Below, in pieces: positions 11,038 through 24,695 of a stretch of 64,000 nucleotides of DNA (within the stretch, counting starts at the first letter, position 1; each line of letters opens with the position of its first letter). The notes under the pieces were generated by a model, which made no database searches, was not told the origin of the DNA, and saw only the letters and a list, made by a program, of their open reading frames with translations. A program made the translations under genes and the position numbers. The stretch covers positions 186,001-250,000 of the forward strand of contig JAXBDG010000006.1 in assembly GCA_036320915.1 (NCBI GenBank), given 5' to 3'. Source of the stretch: Linnemannia elongata. Taxonomy: Eukaryota > Mortierellomycota > Mortierellomycetes > Mortierellales > Mortierellaceae.

Positions 11038-12382
11038 TGTGTGGTAAGTGGCGGTTCAGGACTGAGAGGGGAATGTGTCGCGCTGATGTTCAAGGAGTTT
11101 GTCGGTGGGAAGTATGGTTAAGGAAAGGAGAAGTGAGGAAGGAAAAAGGGAGGAGGGATAACAATAGAAGAAAGTAAATGTGGTTACGCGCACCATCCCA
11201 GACGTGGGTGTGGAGATGGCATTGCAGTTAGAAGCCAAGAGTTGCCTCCAACTCATTGCTGTCTCGCTCCAACATATATGGCGTGACTGCTTATTCTCAA
11301 TTGCAAAAAAAAGGTGTCAACAAAATGAAATCAAGAAAAAGTAACAAAACTCCGTTTCAATGTCCCCATGGCGGACATCGAGCCTTCTCACTTCAGTTTT
11401 CAATATTACAAACAAGAAGCAACCAGACAAGCGAGTCACGGAGGTATAAATAAAGAGCGGCTCCGTGGCCTCAGTTTGGCTCCTTAGTCTTAGTATTTAA
11501 CCTAAGACTGTAATGATAATAATCATACATATCAACGGTTGATGATCCCGACAACTTTGCCGGGTGTCTCTTTATCACTTGCAGTCTTTTCGGAGGTTGT
11601 GAGCCGGTGGGGAGCCATCGCATGGCATTACGTCTCAGATAACTGACGTTGGCACTCTCTCTTTCTTTATTCTCATATAATTCATAATAATTCTTTTCCT
11701 ATGTTTATTCTCTTTAAATTTTGTGAATTGATCGTCGACACTCGCTTTGGATTGTCATTCAACAAGGTCCTTTACAGAAGGGACATGCAGAGGACAAACA
11801 CATAGTTGGCAAAATGGGGAAACATGGAGTAACAAAGGAACAACGGTAGCTAAGGAATTGCTAGACAATAGAAAAAAGTGGGTGACAAAAGAGTAGAATG
11901 GGGAAATGGAACGACGTAAAAGGTGATCACAAAAAAAGTAATGAGGTGTGGAGGGGGTAGGAGGCAAGAACGATACATTTACACCGAGGGGCGTTGGTTG
12001 GAGGAATAAGGAGGGATAGCAACTAGCCAATGGCACCAAGGAGGGACCTTGTGCCCCTTCTCTAGTGTCCTCATCCACCCGCCGTCTCTCATTTTGCGCA
12101 CGGGGCCTTCTTTGAGCTGTCACACACACTTAGCGAGTTACGGGTGAATGCACGCCATCTCTGCCTCTGCGCTCAATGCTGCGTGGGAAGGTTGTTCGGC
12201 CAATTTCCTTTTTCATTTTCTCATCCCTTTTTTTTTCGTCTTCCTCTCTCTTCTCTTCTTTTCTCTTCTCTCTCTTTCTCTCTTCTTTGTCTCCTCTCTC
12301 CACTCCCCCAACAAAACTCACAACGCCAACAACAACAAGCACACTTAATAACACCTTTCAACAAAACAGTTAGCTAACCACA
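11038..12382. other. Intergenic region between divergent Dicer and phenylalanine hydroxylase genes
   Basis: About 1.35 kb with no convincing open frame. It holds a GA-rich leader beside Dicer (11100-11170) and a long pyrimidine tract (12190-12310) just upstream of the hydroxylase, a common fungal promoter feature near transcription starts. Nothing else was recognised. Confidence 0.5.
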
Positions 12383-14172
12383 ATGTCCGCTTCGACGCCC
12401 GCACACTTGCACAAGTGCACCGATATCACCATCGTGCCCGGAAAGACAACCATCCACTTCACTATCACCGACAAGGTCGGCGCTCTCGACGAGTGTCTCG
12501 CAGCCATCAAGGCCATGAACGTCTCCCTCACCCGCATCGAGTCGTAAGCCTTTCTTCTTAATCTCTTTCTTTTTACTTTACTTTCATACAATATTCTCTG
12601 CCAAGATACACCTTCCCACCTTCTGTCTCGCCTGCCATAAACCCTTTGCTCAACTGACATATCTCTCATCCTTCACAATAATATAGTCGCCCAAGCAAGA
12701 CTTCAGAGTTTGACTACGAGTTCTTTGTTGACTTTGACGCTGCGACCTCAGAGCAGGTCCTGCAAGTCTCAAAGTCCCTTGAGGCCCTTTCCAAGCAAGT
12801 CCATGTTGTCGGCACCGGCGGTGTCGCTGGCCCTGCTTCTTCAAGTATGCAGTCCTGACCCTCTTATAGCTCATTACTGTTTGCTCCATTTATCAAATCC
12901 AAAGGTCAAACAGTGCTAACCAGCTCCATTTCTTTGCCCCTGTTCATGTTGGATTGAGTAGCTGACATCCCTGACTCGACGCCTTGGTTCCCTCGCAAGA
13001 TGGTCGACTTGGACACCTTTGCAGATAAAGTCCTTGAGATGGGAGAAGAGCTAGATGCTGACCACCCTGGTGCCAAGGATGCAGTCTACCGTGCCCGTCG
13101 CTCGGAGATCACCAAGATTGCAAAGACCTACAAAACGTAAGTCATGTGTTCAAGAGAAAGAAGGAAGGAGAAGGAGAAGGGATAATAGATGCAAAAAGAG
13201 AAAATAAGGAGGGAAGAGAGATGCAAAGGGCGTTCTGTTTTCCATGCACCCCCGAGACTGAGCACAAAATGATCCCTAACACAACATGTTATTTGTGTCC
13301 GTGTGCATCTCATTACATTTAGGGGCCAGCCCATCCCTCATGTCGAGTACACGGCAGTCGAGAAGGAGACCTGGACAACCGTCTTCAACAAACTCATCAC
13401 CATGTTCCCTAACTATGCCTGCAGAGAGCACCAATACGTCTTCCCGCTCTTGATCCAGAACTGCGGCTATGGTCCCGACAACATCCCTCAACTCGATGGG
13501 GTCTCGAAATTCCTCAAGGATTGCACTGGATTCACTCTGCGCCCTGTCATGGGTCTCTTGACCAGCCGCGACTTTTTGAATGGTCTGGCCTTCCGAGTCT
13601 TCCACTCGACTCAGTACATTCGTCACCACTCCAAGCCGCTTTATACGCCCGAGCCAGATGTCTGCCATGAGCTTCTGGGACATGTGCCCCTCTTCGCCAA
13701 CCCGGACTTTGCAGACTTTTCGCAAGAGATTGGATTGGCCTCGCTGGGAGCCAGTGATGACGATATCGAGCGTCTAGCGACCATCTACTGGTTCACAGTC
13801 GAGTTTGGAATCTGTCGACAGGGGGATCAACTCCGTGCGTATGGTGCGGGCCTGTTATCGTCCTTTGGAGAGTTGGAGTACTGTCTGAGTGACAAGCCTG
13901 AGGTCCGTCCCTTTGAACCGTCTAAGGTTGCCCAACAGAAGTATCCGATTACAGAATACCAACCTGTGTACTTTGTTGCAGAGTCCTTCAAGGATGCTCA
14001 AATGCGTGTCCGCGAGTTTGCCAACTCGTTATCGAGACCGTTTTCGGTTCGTTATAATGCGTACACAGAGAGTATTGAGATTCTGGACTCGAAGGAGAAG
14101 GTTTTGAGGTATGCGCAGTCTATCAAGACTGATATGCTGACCCTCGTCGACGCGCTGGGCAAATTGGCGTAA
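12383..14172 (+). CDS. PAH: Phenylalanine 4-hydroxylase (4 exons, 447 aa)
   Basis: Exons 12383-12543, 12687-12844, 12962-13136 and 13323-14172; all junctions GT-AG and phases close. Residues 17-95 form an ACT regulatory domain ([17 protein letters not shown], then [20 protein letters not shown] across the first junction). The catalytic domain (about 115-430) has HVEYT, the ligand pair in CHELLGH (His280, His285) and Glu325 in FTVEFG, the 2-His-1-Glu iron site of aromatic amino-acid hydroxylases. Length is close to human PAH (452 aa). The enzyme hydroxylates phenylalanine to tyrosine using O2 and a pterin cofactor in the cytosol. Such genes occur in Mortierella but are missing from most Dikarya. 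Whether it also accepts tryptophan cannot be read here. Exon 3 starts at a tandem NAGNAG acceptor. The gene converges on the JMJD7-like gene, 129 bp away. Confidence 0.96.
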
Positions 14173-14301
14173 AGCATGGAGCTAGTGCGCATTTCTTGAG
14201 CAGTAGCGTTTCCTTTCATTTTGTACATAGTCATAGCTTTTTGTAACCAACTCCAATGAACATAACATACTTTTGTAAGAAATATCTTTTTATTCGCGTC
14301 C

Positions 14302-15938
14302 TCAATGGTGGTCAGACCGATCACCCTCAATCTCATCCACAAGCTTTAACAAATTCGTCATAAACGCCGCGTTCGAGAACCGATCGCCCTCAAAGCCCAT
14401 ATCATACCACCAGTTCACCGCAATACACTTCCCTTCGTGATCGGGTTCCTGTTCGACTTGATGATACCACATCGCAGGGAGGTACAGCATCTCGCCTGGA
14501 TTGACTACAACCTTGAACGGTTGGCACATCTGGTAACGAGGGTATTTTTCAAAGAGCTCTTCCTGTGGTTCATGGGATGGGTTGAGGGCGATCCATTTTG
14601 TAAGTACGACGGGGTCCATAGGGTCGAGTTTATAGCGTGGTGTTGATTGTGCGGTGGTTGTTGAGGATGATGCAGTTGAGTTGTCGGCTGTGTCGACATA
14701 TGTTGCGGCGATGTATTGTTTCTCTATTATAGCGATCCATGTCGAAGGCATTGGTTAATTGGGAGCCGAGTACACTCTGAGAAGCATTAACCTGTGAGGA
14801 TACCAATTTTTTTGCTTACCATGGAGACAAAATTGCTCTGTAGGAGGGATCAGCGTAAAGATTTTCCTTCCCGTGATGACCGCGTACATGTTCTCGTAGT
14901 GATCTACAGAGTATCCAGTAACACCAGCACGGCAGCCCTTTGTTAGTATCCTGCTCAACGAATGTGTTTGCTTCTATTGCGTGTCGCACCCTTATAAATG
15001 GATCATCCATCTGGACATACCTTTGTGCAAAGAGGTGGTGCTACGCTCATCGCCATACCAAAAATTGACCGCGTCTGGCTCTTTACCCAGCGCCTCACTA
15101 ATAAATGGAATCTGCGCCGGCACATCATCCAACAACTCCTCGTACTCTGTCATCAGGTTCCCGTTCTGAAGTTGAATATATCGCACTTCCTGATACGGGT
15201 CCACCGCTGCTGCTCCTTGTTCATCACCATCCAGTCCCAGATCCTGCATCCCATTAATCACACCCTCCTCGTCGTCGGCTTGTCCATCATGACCAGATGC
15301 CTGTGATTTCATCTGCCGGGTCCTGATCGGCATCCCATCCAGGAACTGCTCAAACGTCATCTTTTTCTCACATGGCATCGCAAAGTACTTGTCGTCAACC
15401 ACCGCGTCAGCCCACCCATTAGGCGTACATGCGACAGTGATCTCCTTAGAGCCTAGGGTCTTGACAAGGTAGTCGTTGGTCCATTTTGTGAACGCTGGCC
15501 AAGCCCATGCCTTTTCCTCTGCGGTGGGATCCAGTCGTTGCGGTGAGGTTGAAGAAGAGGAGGCGGTGGGTTCTGAGGGGTGGATGGTTGTGGCGGAAGG
15601 GGGGAGTGAGATGACAACGGGTCGGTTTGCGGCGACATAGCGGTGGAATTGAAGTGCTGTTGGGATCTCTATCCGCTCTACCGTTGAGATATTGAACTCT
15701 ACGCGTCCATTGGATGTTAATTGGGCGGGGTATTATGAAAGGAAAAAAAAAGGGTAGGTCAGCAAAGCAGTTGTTCGAAAGTAAGAAAAATTTGGAATCT
15801 TGAAGAAAAAAACGACCACAAGGACATACCCTGGGTCTCGGTGATGAGGGAGACGATTTCTTCTTCGAGACGCATTTTGATGGATGCAGCGTCCCTGATC
15901 CGAGGAGGGTCTTGTACTCCTGTCTCCGGTCCTGTCAT
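14302..15938 (-). CDS. JMJD7: JmjC-domain lysyl hydroxylase, JMJD7-type (4 exons, 430 aa)
   Basis: Exons, minus strand: 15938-15830, 15698-15021, 14903-14820 and 14723-14302; phases close and introns 1 to 3 are 131, 117 and 96 nt, intron 2 with branch point ATACTAAC. The core block FWYGDERSTTSLHKD joins across intron 2 to HYENMYAVITGRKIF. The iron ligands are visible as H-x-D (His261, Asp263) and His378 in LPAMWYHQV; WYDMGFEGD follows as in JMJD7. The family is Fe(II)/2-oxoglutarate dependent and in animals hydroxylates a lysine of the TRAFAC GTPases DRG1/2; that substrate is known for the family, not shown here. The protein is longer than human JMJD7 (316 aa) because of Ser/Thr-rich inserts (about 310-320) and an acidic insert (about 185-215). 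The start is the first ATG of exon 1, 244 bp from the helicase start. Confidence 0.9.
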
Positions 15939-16182
15939 GGCGTGTTATTGTCGTTAAGTGTGAAATGCAAGAGCAAGGGCACAACGGACATTTTTTTCTT
16001 TTCAATGGTAGGTCAATTGATCACGTGCATCATTCTTTTCAACAGTCACTTTGGATGCCTTTGAACAAACAACCGAAAAAAAAAAGAAAAAAGTGAATAC
16101 AAACACAACGACCACCCTCACTCCACACCCTTCACTTTTTCAGGACAACCTCCCTTCCCGCCGCAAGGAAGCATCGTTCGCT
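15939..16182. promoter_or_regulatory. Bidirectional promoter of JMJD7-like and DHX33-like genes
   Basis: Only 244 bp separate the two divergent start codons, so both promoters must lie here. A TGATCACGTGCA block (16018-16029) contains the E-box CACGTG. An A-rich tract (16075-16092) lies on the helicase side. No TATA box is evident. Confidence 0.55.
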
Positions 16183-18800
<2,618 letters not shown>

Positions 18801-18846
18801 TATTGTCAATACACACACTTTGCATTTTTGTACTTCTTGCATTTTG

Positions 18847-18852
18847 AATAAA
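18847..18852 (+). terminator. Polyadenylation signal of the DHX33-like gene
   Basis: AATAAA lies 46 bases after the stop codon, in the 131-bp gap before the convergent M13 peptidase gene. Confidence 0.4.
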
Positions 18853-18931
18853 CTAATTTTTACTTCTTTCTATCTACTCTAAACACTCGTCCTCTCCTAC
18901 TCCATTCTCTTCCCTTCCTACAAGCCCACAT

Positions 18932-19214
18932 CTACCAAATTTCACACTTTTTGACAGGATTCATAGGCGCACCCGTCTTACACTTGAATGCTTTTGCGAA
19001 ATCGGGCGAGTTCTGGGCAACACCGTTGATACGCCACTTGGAGGGAGAATGAACGTCAGCCATCATCCGGTTGAGGAGTGCGGCGGGACGCATCTTGTTG
19101 CACCACTGACGGCCGTATGCGATGAAGAAGAGTTGTTCAGGCGTGTAAGCATCCAGTCCAGGGAGCTTGAAGTTCTTGATCCTGGTGGTCGAAGAAACAA
19201 AAGAAGAAAGATGA

Positions 19215-19273
<59 letters not shown>

Positions 19274-21352
19274 AAACCAAAGTGGATTAGGTTGATGCAT
19301 TCTTTTTTTTTTTTTTTTTTACGCCATGATTGTTCACTCAGATCAGACACGCAAAAATGGAAGTAGCAAAAAAAAAAAGAGCTGACACTTACTTCTTGCC
19401 GTTGGGATCAGACTTGGCACGCGACTGCCAGGCACGAAAAGCCATCTTGATACCACCGTTATCAGCCAAGTTCTCTCCCAAGGTCAATTGACCGTCGAGA
19501 TTGTGGTCCTTGCCGTCGGGGCCCTTGATGGTGAAGTTACCGTACTGGTTCACGAAGCATTGGGCTTTCTCGTCGAATGCCTTTGAGGTTGAGTTCGTCC
19601 ACCACTAGAAATTATTTCGGTGAGATAGAGAGAGGGGGAGGGGGAATAATATGGTTAAAAGGGATCAAGTGAGTGAGTGAACATGTTTTAAAAAAACAGA
19701 AGGGGGTCAAGTTGCCTTACATTGACGACACGACCAATGGAGTCATAGTGGCGACCAGAGTTGTCGAAAGCGTGCTGTAAGAAAAAAGTTAACGTCAAGT
19801 GAAGTAGATTATGTTAGTAAATAAGGAATCAGAGAAAATAACCAAAACGAAGAGGTAATAACAGATCTCGAACCACAACAAAAAAAAAAAATTAACGCTT
19901 ACCCCGATCTCATGGCCACTAACGACACCCATACTTCCATAATTGATGTACTCGGGGTTTTCGATATTGAAGAACGGCAACTGCAAGATACCCGCAGGGA
20001 CGTTGATCGAGTTGGATGAAGGATAGTAAACAGCATTTACAGTCGAGGGAACCAGGCTCATGGAGTTTTTGTTCGCTGGTAGAGATAGCGTGCTGAAGGT
20101 AGTCGTAGCCAACCAGACAGAGTATCTAAACTGGTTGCCAAAGTAATCGTTGGATGCGACGATGTAGTCCCTGTAATACTCATCCAAGGCCTTGGAGGAA
20201 GCGACATCGGGGGCGTCGGCCGAGTAACCGACAAGCTGGACGATAGCCTTGAGTTTCTTGATGGCACCATCGCGGGTGATCTTGTCGAGCCACTTCAGGG
20301 TAGGGAAAGTCTTTCCATAGCTGGCGAGGACGTTCTCGATGATCGACGTGACCTCCTTACGGCTGTTGCCCTTGAAAGTCTGTTCGACAAAGTAGCGTCC
20401 GACCACTTGGCCCAGGTTGCGGTTGGCCACCGAGACACAAGTCTTCCAGCGCTCGACCATGGTATTTGCGGAGGCGCCCGAGCTGATGCTGCCAAAGGCG
20501 TCCAGGGGCTGAGTGTAGGGCTTGCCGAGGTTGTAGGCCAGGTTCTGAATGACTATCCAGGAGAAGTAGTGCTGGAGTGTTCTCGACGGGGTTTTGCTGA
20601 GGATGGCATCAAGTTTTGTGAGGTAGCCAACGGAGTAGACTGCGAGAGAACGGGTGTTCTTGACGCCTGTAGGCAAAGTCTCTTGGATGAGTACAGACCA
20701 GTCGACCGAGGGGGCCAAAGCAGCCAGCTGCTCGACCGTGCGGGGGTTGTTGGACTTGATAGGGTCGGCCAGGTCCACCTTAGGAGTCGCAATCCCAGCA
20801 AGCTGAATCTCGAAATCAACAACCTCCTTTGCAGCATCGATCCACTTCTTCTTAATATCCTTCTCTGTCAAAGGCTGAGCCCTCTTGGCCACGTCCTCCT
20901 CCCCAAAGACAATTTGGAACATCGCCGCCGTAGTGTCCCTGTACAACTTGACCAACTCTGCATCCTCATAACCTAGTGGCGAACCCAATCCCAACCCATC
21001 CTCGTTCACTGTTAAAACATTCGCTAAAGGGTTGTCCGAATCTGAATCAACGTCCAGGTAAATAAACGTCGCAAGACGGAATCCCAACTTTGTGATCTGA
21101 GCAAGGGTCTTGGAGAGAGTAGCCTTGTTGGCGGGGGAGGCAGTGGCAGGGAAGGACTGGATGATCTTTTGGACCTCGTCAACGAGGGGCTTACGGCCGG
21201 CCTTGAGGATGGAGGCTTCGTCCATGCAGCTGGAGAACAGATCATGCAGCTTCTTGATGTTGCGTTGGGAGGCGACGTCTCCGGGGGCGGCTTTGGGAGA
21301 TTTTCCGAGTGAGGCGTCGACAATGTAGCGGAGTACACGCTGACATATCCAC

Positions 21353-21387
<35 letters not shown>

Positions 21388-21433
21388 AAAAAGGTGAGGG
21401 TTGTGTTGGTCAAATGCAAACGGTGTTATAGGC

Positions 21434-21464
<31 letters not shown>

Positions 21465-22236
21465 GCCATGGCCGAGAGAAATAAAAAAGTCTATGCATGC
21501 ATGCGTTACATTGTTGCTTTCGTTCAAGATGTCGAAGTGGCTGATGGACGATCCATCTGAGGGGATCTCGTGCTGCTCATCGAATCCACCACCTGAGGGT
21601 TCAGACATGGCGGCAAAAAAAAGGGGAGAGAGAGCAAAATTTAACGTTTGGTCAGACAGTGCACCCTTGTTTGTTGTCATATTCATCCCGATACGAAACA
21701 AGGGGACAGATGCAGGCATGGTCGTACAAGAAAGGCGATTATGTGCAAAGGGAAAGGCAAGGGAGATGGCAGGAAGGAAGGATAGAGGGTAAAATAATAA
21801 AAGAGGAAGGAAGGAGGCGCTTACGTACAAGTGAACTTGGAAAAGTCCTGGCAGGGGTCAGCAGTGGGGTCCATGTCGTTGATGATACCGGATGCTGTGA
21901 GCACGCACTGTGGGGTGGTGCAGATGGCCTGTTAGCACGAGATGCAGAGAGCGAGCGAGCGAGCGCAAGAAAGAAGGAATTGGTGAAAAAAAACAAACAG
22001 AACAGGGTTAATGCCATGACTTAAAAAAATTGAGCATTGACGACAAGCATAACATATCAAACGCACAGTCGTGGAGAACGAAGAAGCGTAGGAGGAGGGG
22101 AAGGAGAAGGAGGGAAGAGTACCTTGTTGTTGAAGGAAGAGCCCTTGCTGCCATGGTTGTAGTCGACAGGGCCAGCTTGGACGACGCTGAGGGCGACACC
22201 GATCGCCATCAGGAATTGCAACTTAGCGGCGACCAT
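18932..22236 (-). CDS. Secreted M13 (neprilysin-type) zinc metallopeptidase (7 exons, 749 aa)
   Basis: Exons, minus strand: 22236-22123, 21928-21829, 21592-21510, 21339-19903, 19774-19721, 19604-19393 and 19181-18932; all GT-AG and in phase. Residues 1-21 form a signal peptide with no later membrane span, so the enzyme is probably secreted. CTTPQCV and DPCQDFSKFTCGGF are the cysteine-rich start of the M13 fold. The substrate-binding block NSINVPAGILQLPFF precedes the zinc motif HEIGH (575-579), which is formed by joining exons 4 and 5. GENLADNGG supplies the third ligand Glu640 and Asp643. The C-terminus PMNPVKKCEIW is the family's usual end. All catalytic residues are present. Family members cut short peptides on the amino side of hydrophobic residues. 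The gene is one of three M13 copies in the window; five of its exons have the same length in the copy at 31.8-34.9 kb. Confidence 0.93.
19215..19271 (+). repeat. (AG)n microsatellite in intron 6 of the M13 gene
   Basis: A nearly pure AG run of about 57 bases lies in the 211-nt last intron (19182-19392); on the mRNA strand it is a CT run just upstream of the acceptor, so it supplies the polypyrimidine tract. Confidence 0.8.
21354..21464. repeat. Inverted homopolymers (A-run, then T-run) in intron 3 of the M13 gene
   Basis: About 32 A (from 21354) and about 28 T (ending 21464) lie roughly 50 bases apart inside a 170-nt intron (21340-21509). In the transcript they could pair into a long A:U stem. 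Confidence 0.75.
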
Positions 22237-24082
22237 TGTGTATATAATATACGAAGGGAGTGAAGTGGGATGAAGGGGTCTTTAGGATGAGAAAGAGGAA
22301 GTAAGGGAGAAAGAGGGATGAAAGAGAAGGAGGAAGGAGGATCGATGATGAAAAAACTGATCAGGGAAGAGGACGTCCTCCACTTTATATACCTTAACGA
22401 TGCTCGCTTGCAACGATGACTACGATGAGAGTTGTTGCAAGGAATGGCTGGTAGTCCAGTCATAATGTCCTACTCCAAAGATAGCGAAATATCGCCACAT
22501 ATGCACCGCCTTGCGCCTCTCCACTCTCTCGGTACGCATAGCCAAGGCTAATATAAGGTTAAAAGGTACATGCCCTTACATATTGTATTTTAATCTCCTT
22601 ATGGACCCTTATACCCTAAACCCCTTGTCATGAACGGTGCGATGAGAATGAAAGTAGTCACAGTTTCTTCCTATATCTGTTCTATTATGGCAGTGCATTA
22701 AAACCACTCATGTACTGTACATTTTTCCCAACCCACATCCTTTATTTACTTTTGGTTGCCCACCTAGATATCTTGGTTTTTTTTAGATTAACATAAGGGG
22801 CGTCGAACACAACTAGAGCGAAAGACGACAACGACAACACGAGCGAGCACCCATGCCTCCATTTTCAAGTAGCTCAATGAAAGAGAATGAAGGGAGGGAA
22901 ACCGGATAGTGACACCCCCCGTGTTCTCATCTCGGAAGTCGTTACCGGGTGCATTGCATTGCATGCGTCAATGAGCTTCTCACACTTCGTCATCACGGGT
23001 TTGCTTTTATTTGAATGTATGCCCGTTAATACGCATCTTTCACTCTCCCTCGCTCTTCTTCTTGCTCACTTTCTTTTCCTCTCGGCTACCCAAGATTTTG
23101 AACCCACGCTAAGGATGCCTCATCGCACCCTGCATGCACCTCTTGTAAGATCCACTTTGGCTCCCGCCAAAGGACACAAACATATTTTTTGGATGCCGTA
23201 GCTGAACTTCATGTCAACTTGTTCAAGTGATCTAATCAACCTTTTCTCGTGGAAGACAATGAAGTAAAAGAAAAGTCAGAGAAAGCCTAAGTAACTCGCT
23301 AGTCACTTGTCGTGGGAAGTACCATCGCAGAGTGTATAGCCAACACGCCTGTACCGCACTCCTTTACAGAGGGCGGACAGTGGTGCCTGGTCTTCATGCA
23401 AGGATCAAAGTGTGCAACAGCCCACAAAATAAAATATGTTTCCACACGAGGCTGCTGAATGAAAGCGGTACAAATGTGTGTAAATGAGGGGAAAAGGAAA
23501 ATGAAGCTCTCCCATGTGTAGGAAAATTAATTTCGCGTACAACAGAGTCCAGCTCATGACTAGATATACAAACAGTCAGTCTCGCAGGCTCAAGACCATG
23601 CCATCTGGTCTCTTCTCGTCGTAATCTCTCGAGTATTCAGGCACCATTACTTGTTGAAATCCAGGGACGATCACTTGTTTGAATCCAGGGACAAGCAACA
23701 TCGGCGCCCCCCTTTCCGGACATGATAATGTCTCTGTACTTTAGACAGTCGCCTTTATACCGTAGTATTTATGATGTGCTTGAGGTCGCTTGTTTGCTCA
23801 TTGTCATTTTTCACTATACAGAGAGGCAGAGAAAGTATTGACAAAAGTTGCTTCGGTATATTAAGAGTCTCGCTTCCCTTATTCACAACCGGTTGAGGAT
23901 ATTACAGCAAACCTATAACCCTTTCATCGACTTGCTTCCCCTGAAATAATCACTATGCCTTCAAGGCTCTTTGCCCTTAATACCTTGGTGCCCTCTTTCC
24001 TATTGGTCCACTGGTCGGAAAGCATGCTTGTCGTTTGTGGAGTCCCTGCTCATGAATTCCTTTGTATCCCTAAACAGCCGCG

Positions 24083-24130
<48 letters not shown>

Positions 24131-24695
24131 GTGCCCTTTTTACGTTTTTTGTTGACCTTTTGTATTGTTGCGAAATCAGGGATGATCACTGCGGATGATA
24201 GAGCGATCTTTGCGCTCTCAGTTACTGCCCCTTTCGACTCTTTGAATAGACACGATGCGCTTTCACTGAAATAACAAGTCAGGTAATGTTGGTGGTATCT
24301 TCGGAAAAGGCAAAGAGCAAAAGAACCACCATGTTACTCTAGTTCTCCTATTGCAGCATTTACGTTTGGCTACCTACGGTGAAGTGAGATTGAGCAATTG
24401 ATCAGGCGTGGGCTAAGGCGTTTCTTTTTATGGAATGTTTCATTGTTACAGTCAGTCCGTCCCCCTCCCTCTTTCCTCCCTCCAATAGCATTCATCTGCC
24501 GTGAGTAGTCGACTTTACCTGCGGCGAGCAGTCGACTTTGACCTCTTTCCCTTTTTCCCCCCTGTTCACACTGTTCTCTGCACCTACTTCCTTCCTTTCT
24601 TTCTTTTACTCTTTTCACTTATTCACCCCCTTCTATCGTCAGCATCCACTTCATTCTCAAGGTCAACACCATCATCATTAATTTCTCCCTCGCAG
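22237..24695. other. Gene-poor intergenic stretch
   Basis: About 2.4 kb in which no frame has convincing protein character. A short frame from ATG 23955 begins hydrophobically, but runs into a CT microsatellite and was not called. A direct repeat of about 23 bases around the word gaatccagggac/gaaatccagggac is seen at 23650-23695. A (CT)n microsatellite occupies about 24086-24129. A TATA-like element tatataatata is just upstream of the M13 start (22241-22251). Confidence 0.45.
24086..24129 (+). repeat. (CT)n microsatellite
   Basis: About 22 uninterrupted CT units in the intergenic stretch. Confidence 0.9.

Noticed and set aside
13276..13725. 149-residue minus-strand frame
   Set aside because: Antisense to the catalytic exon of phenylalanine hydroxylase, which is certain.
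23955..24135. Short frame with a hydrophobic start
   Set aside because: It runs straight into the CT microsatellite and has no splice or domain support.
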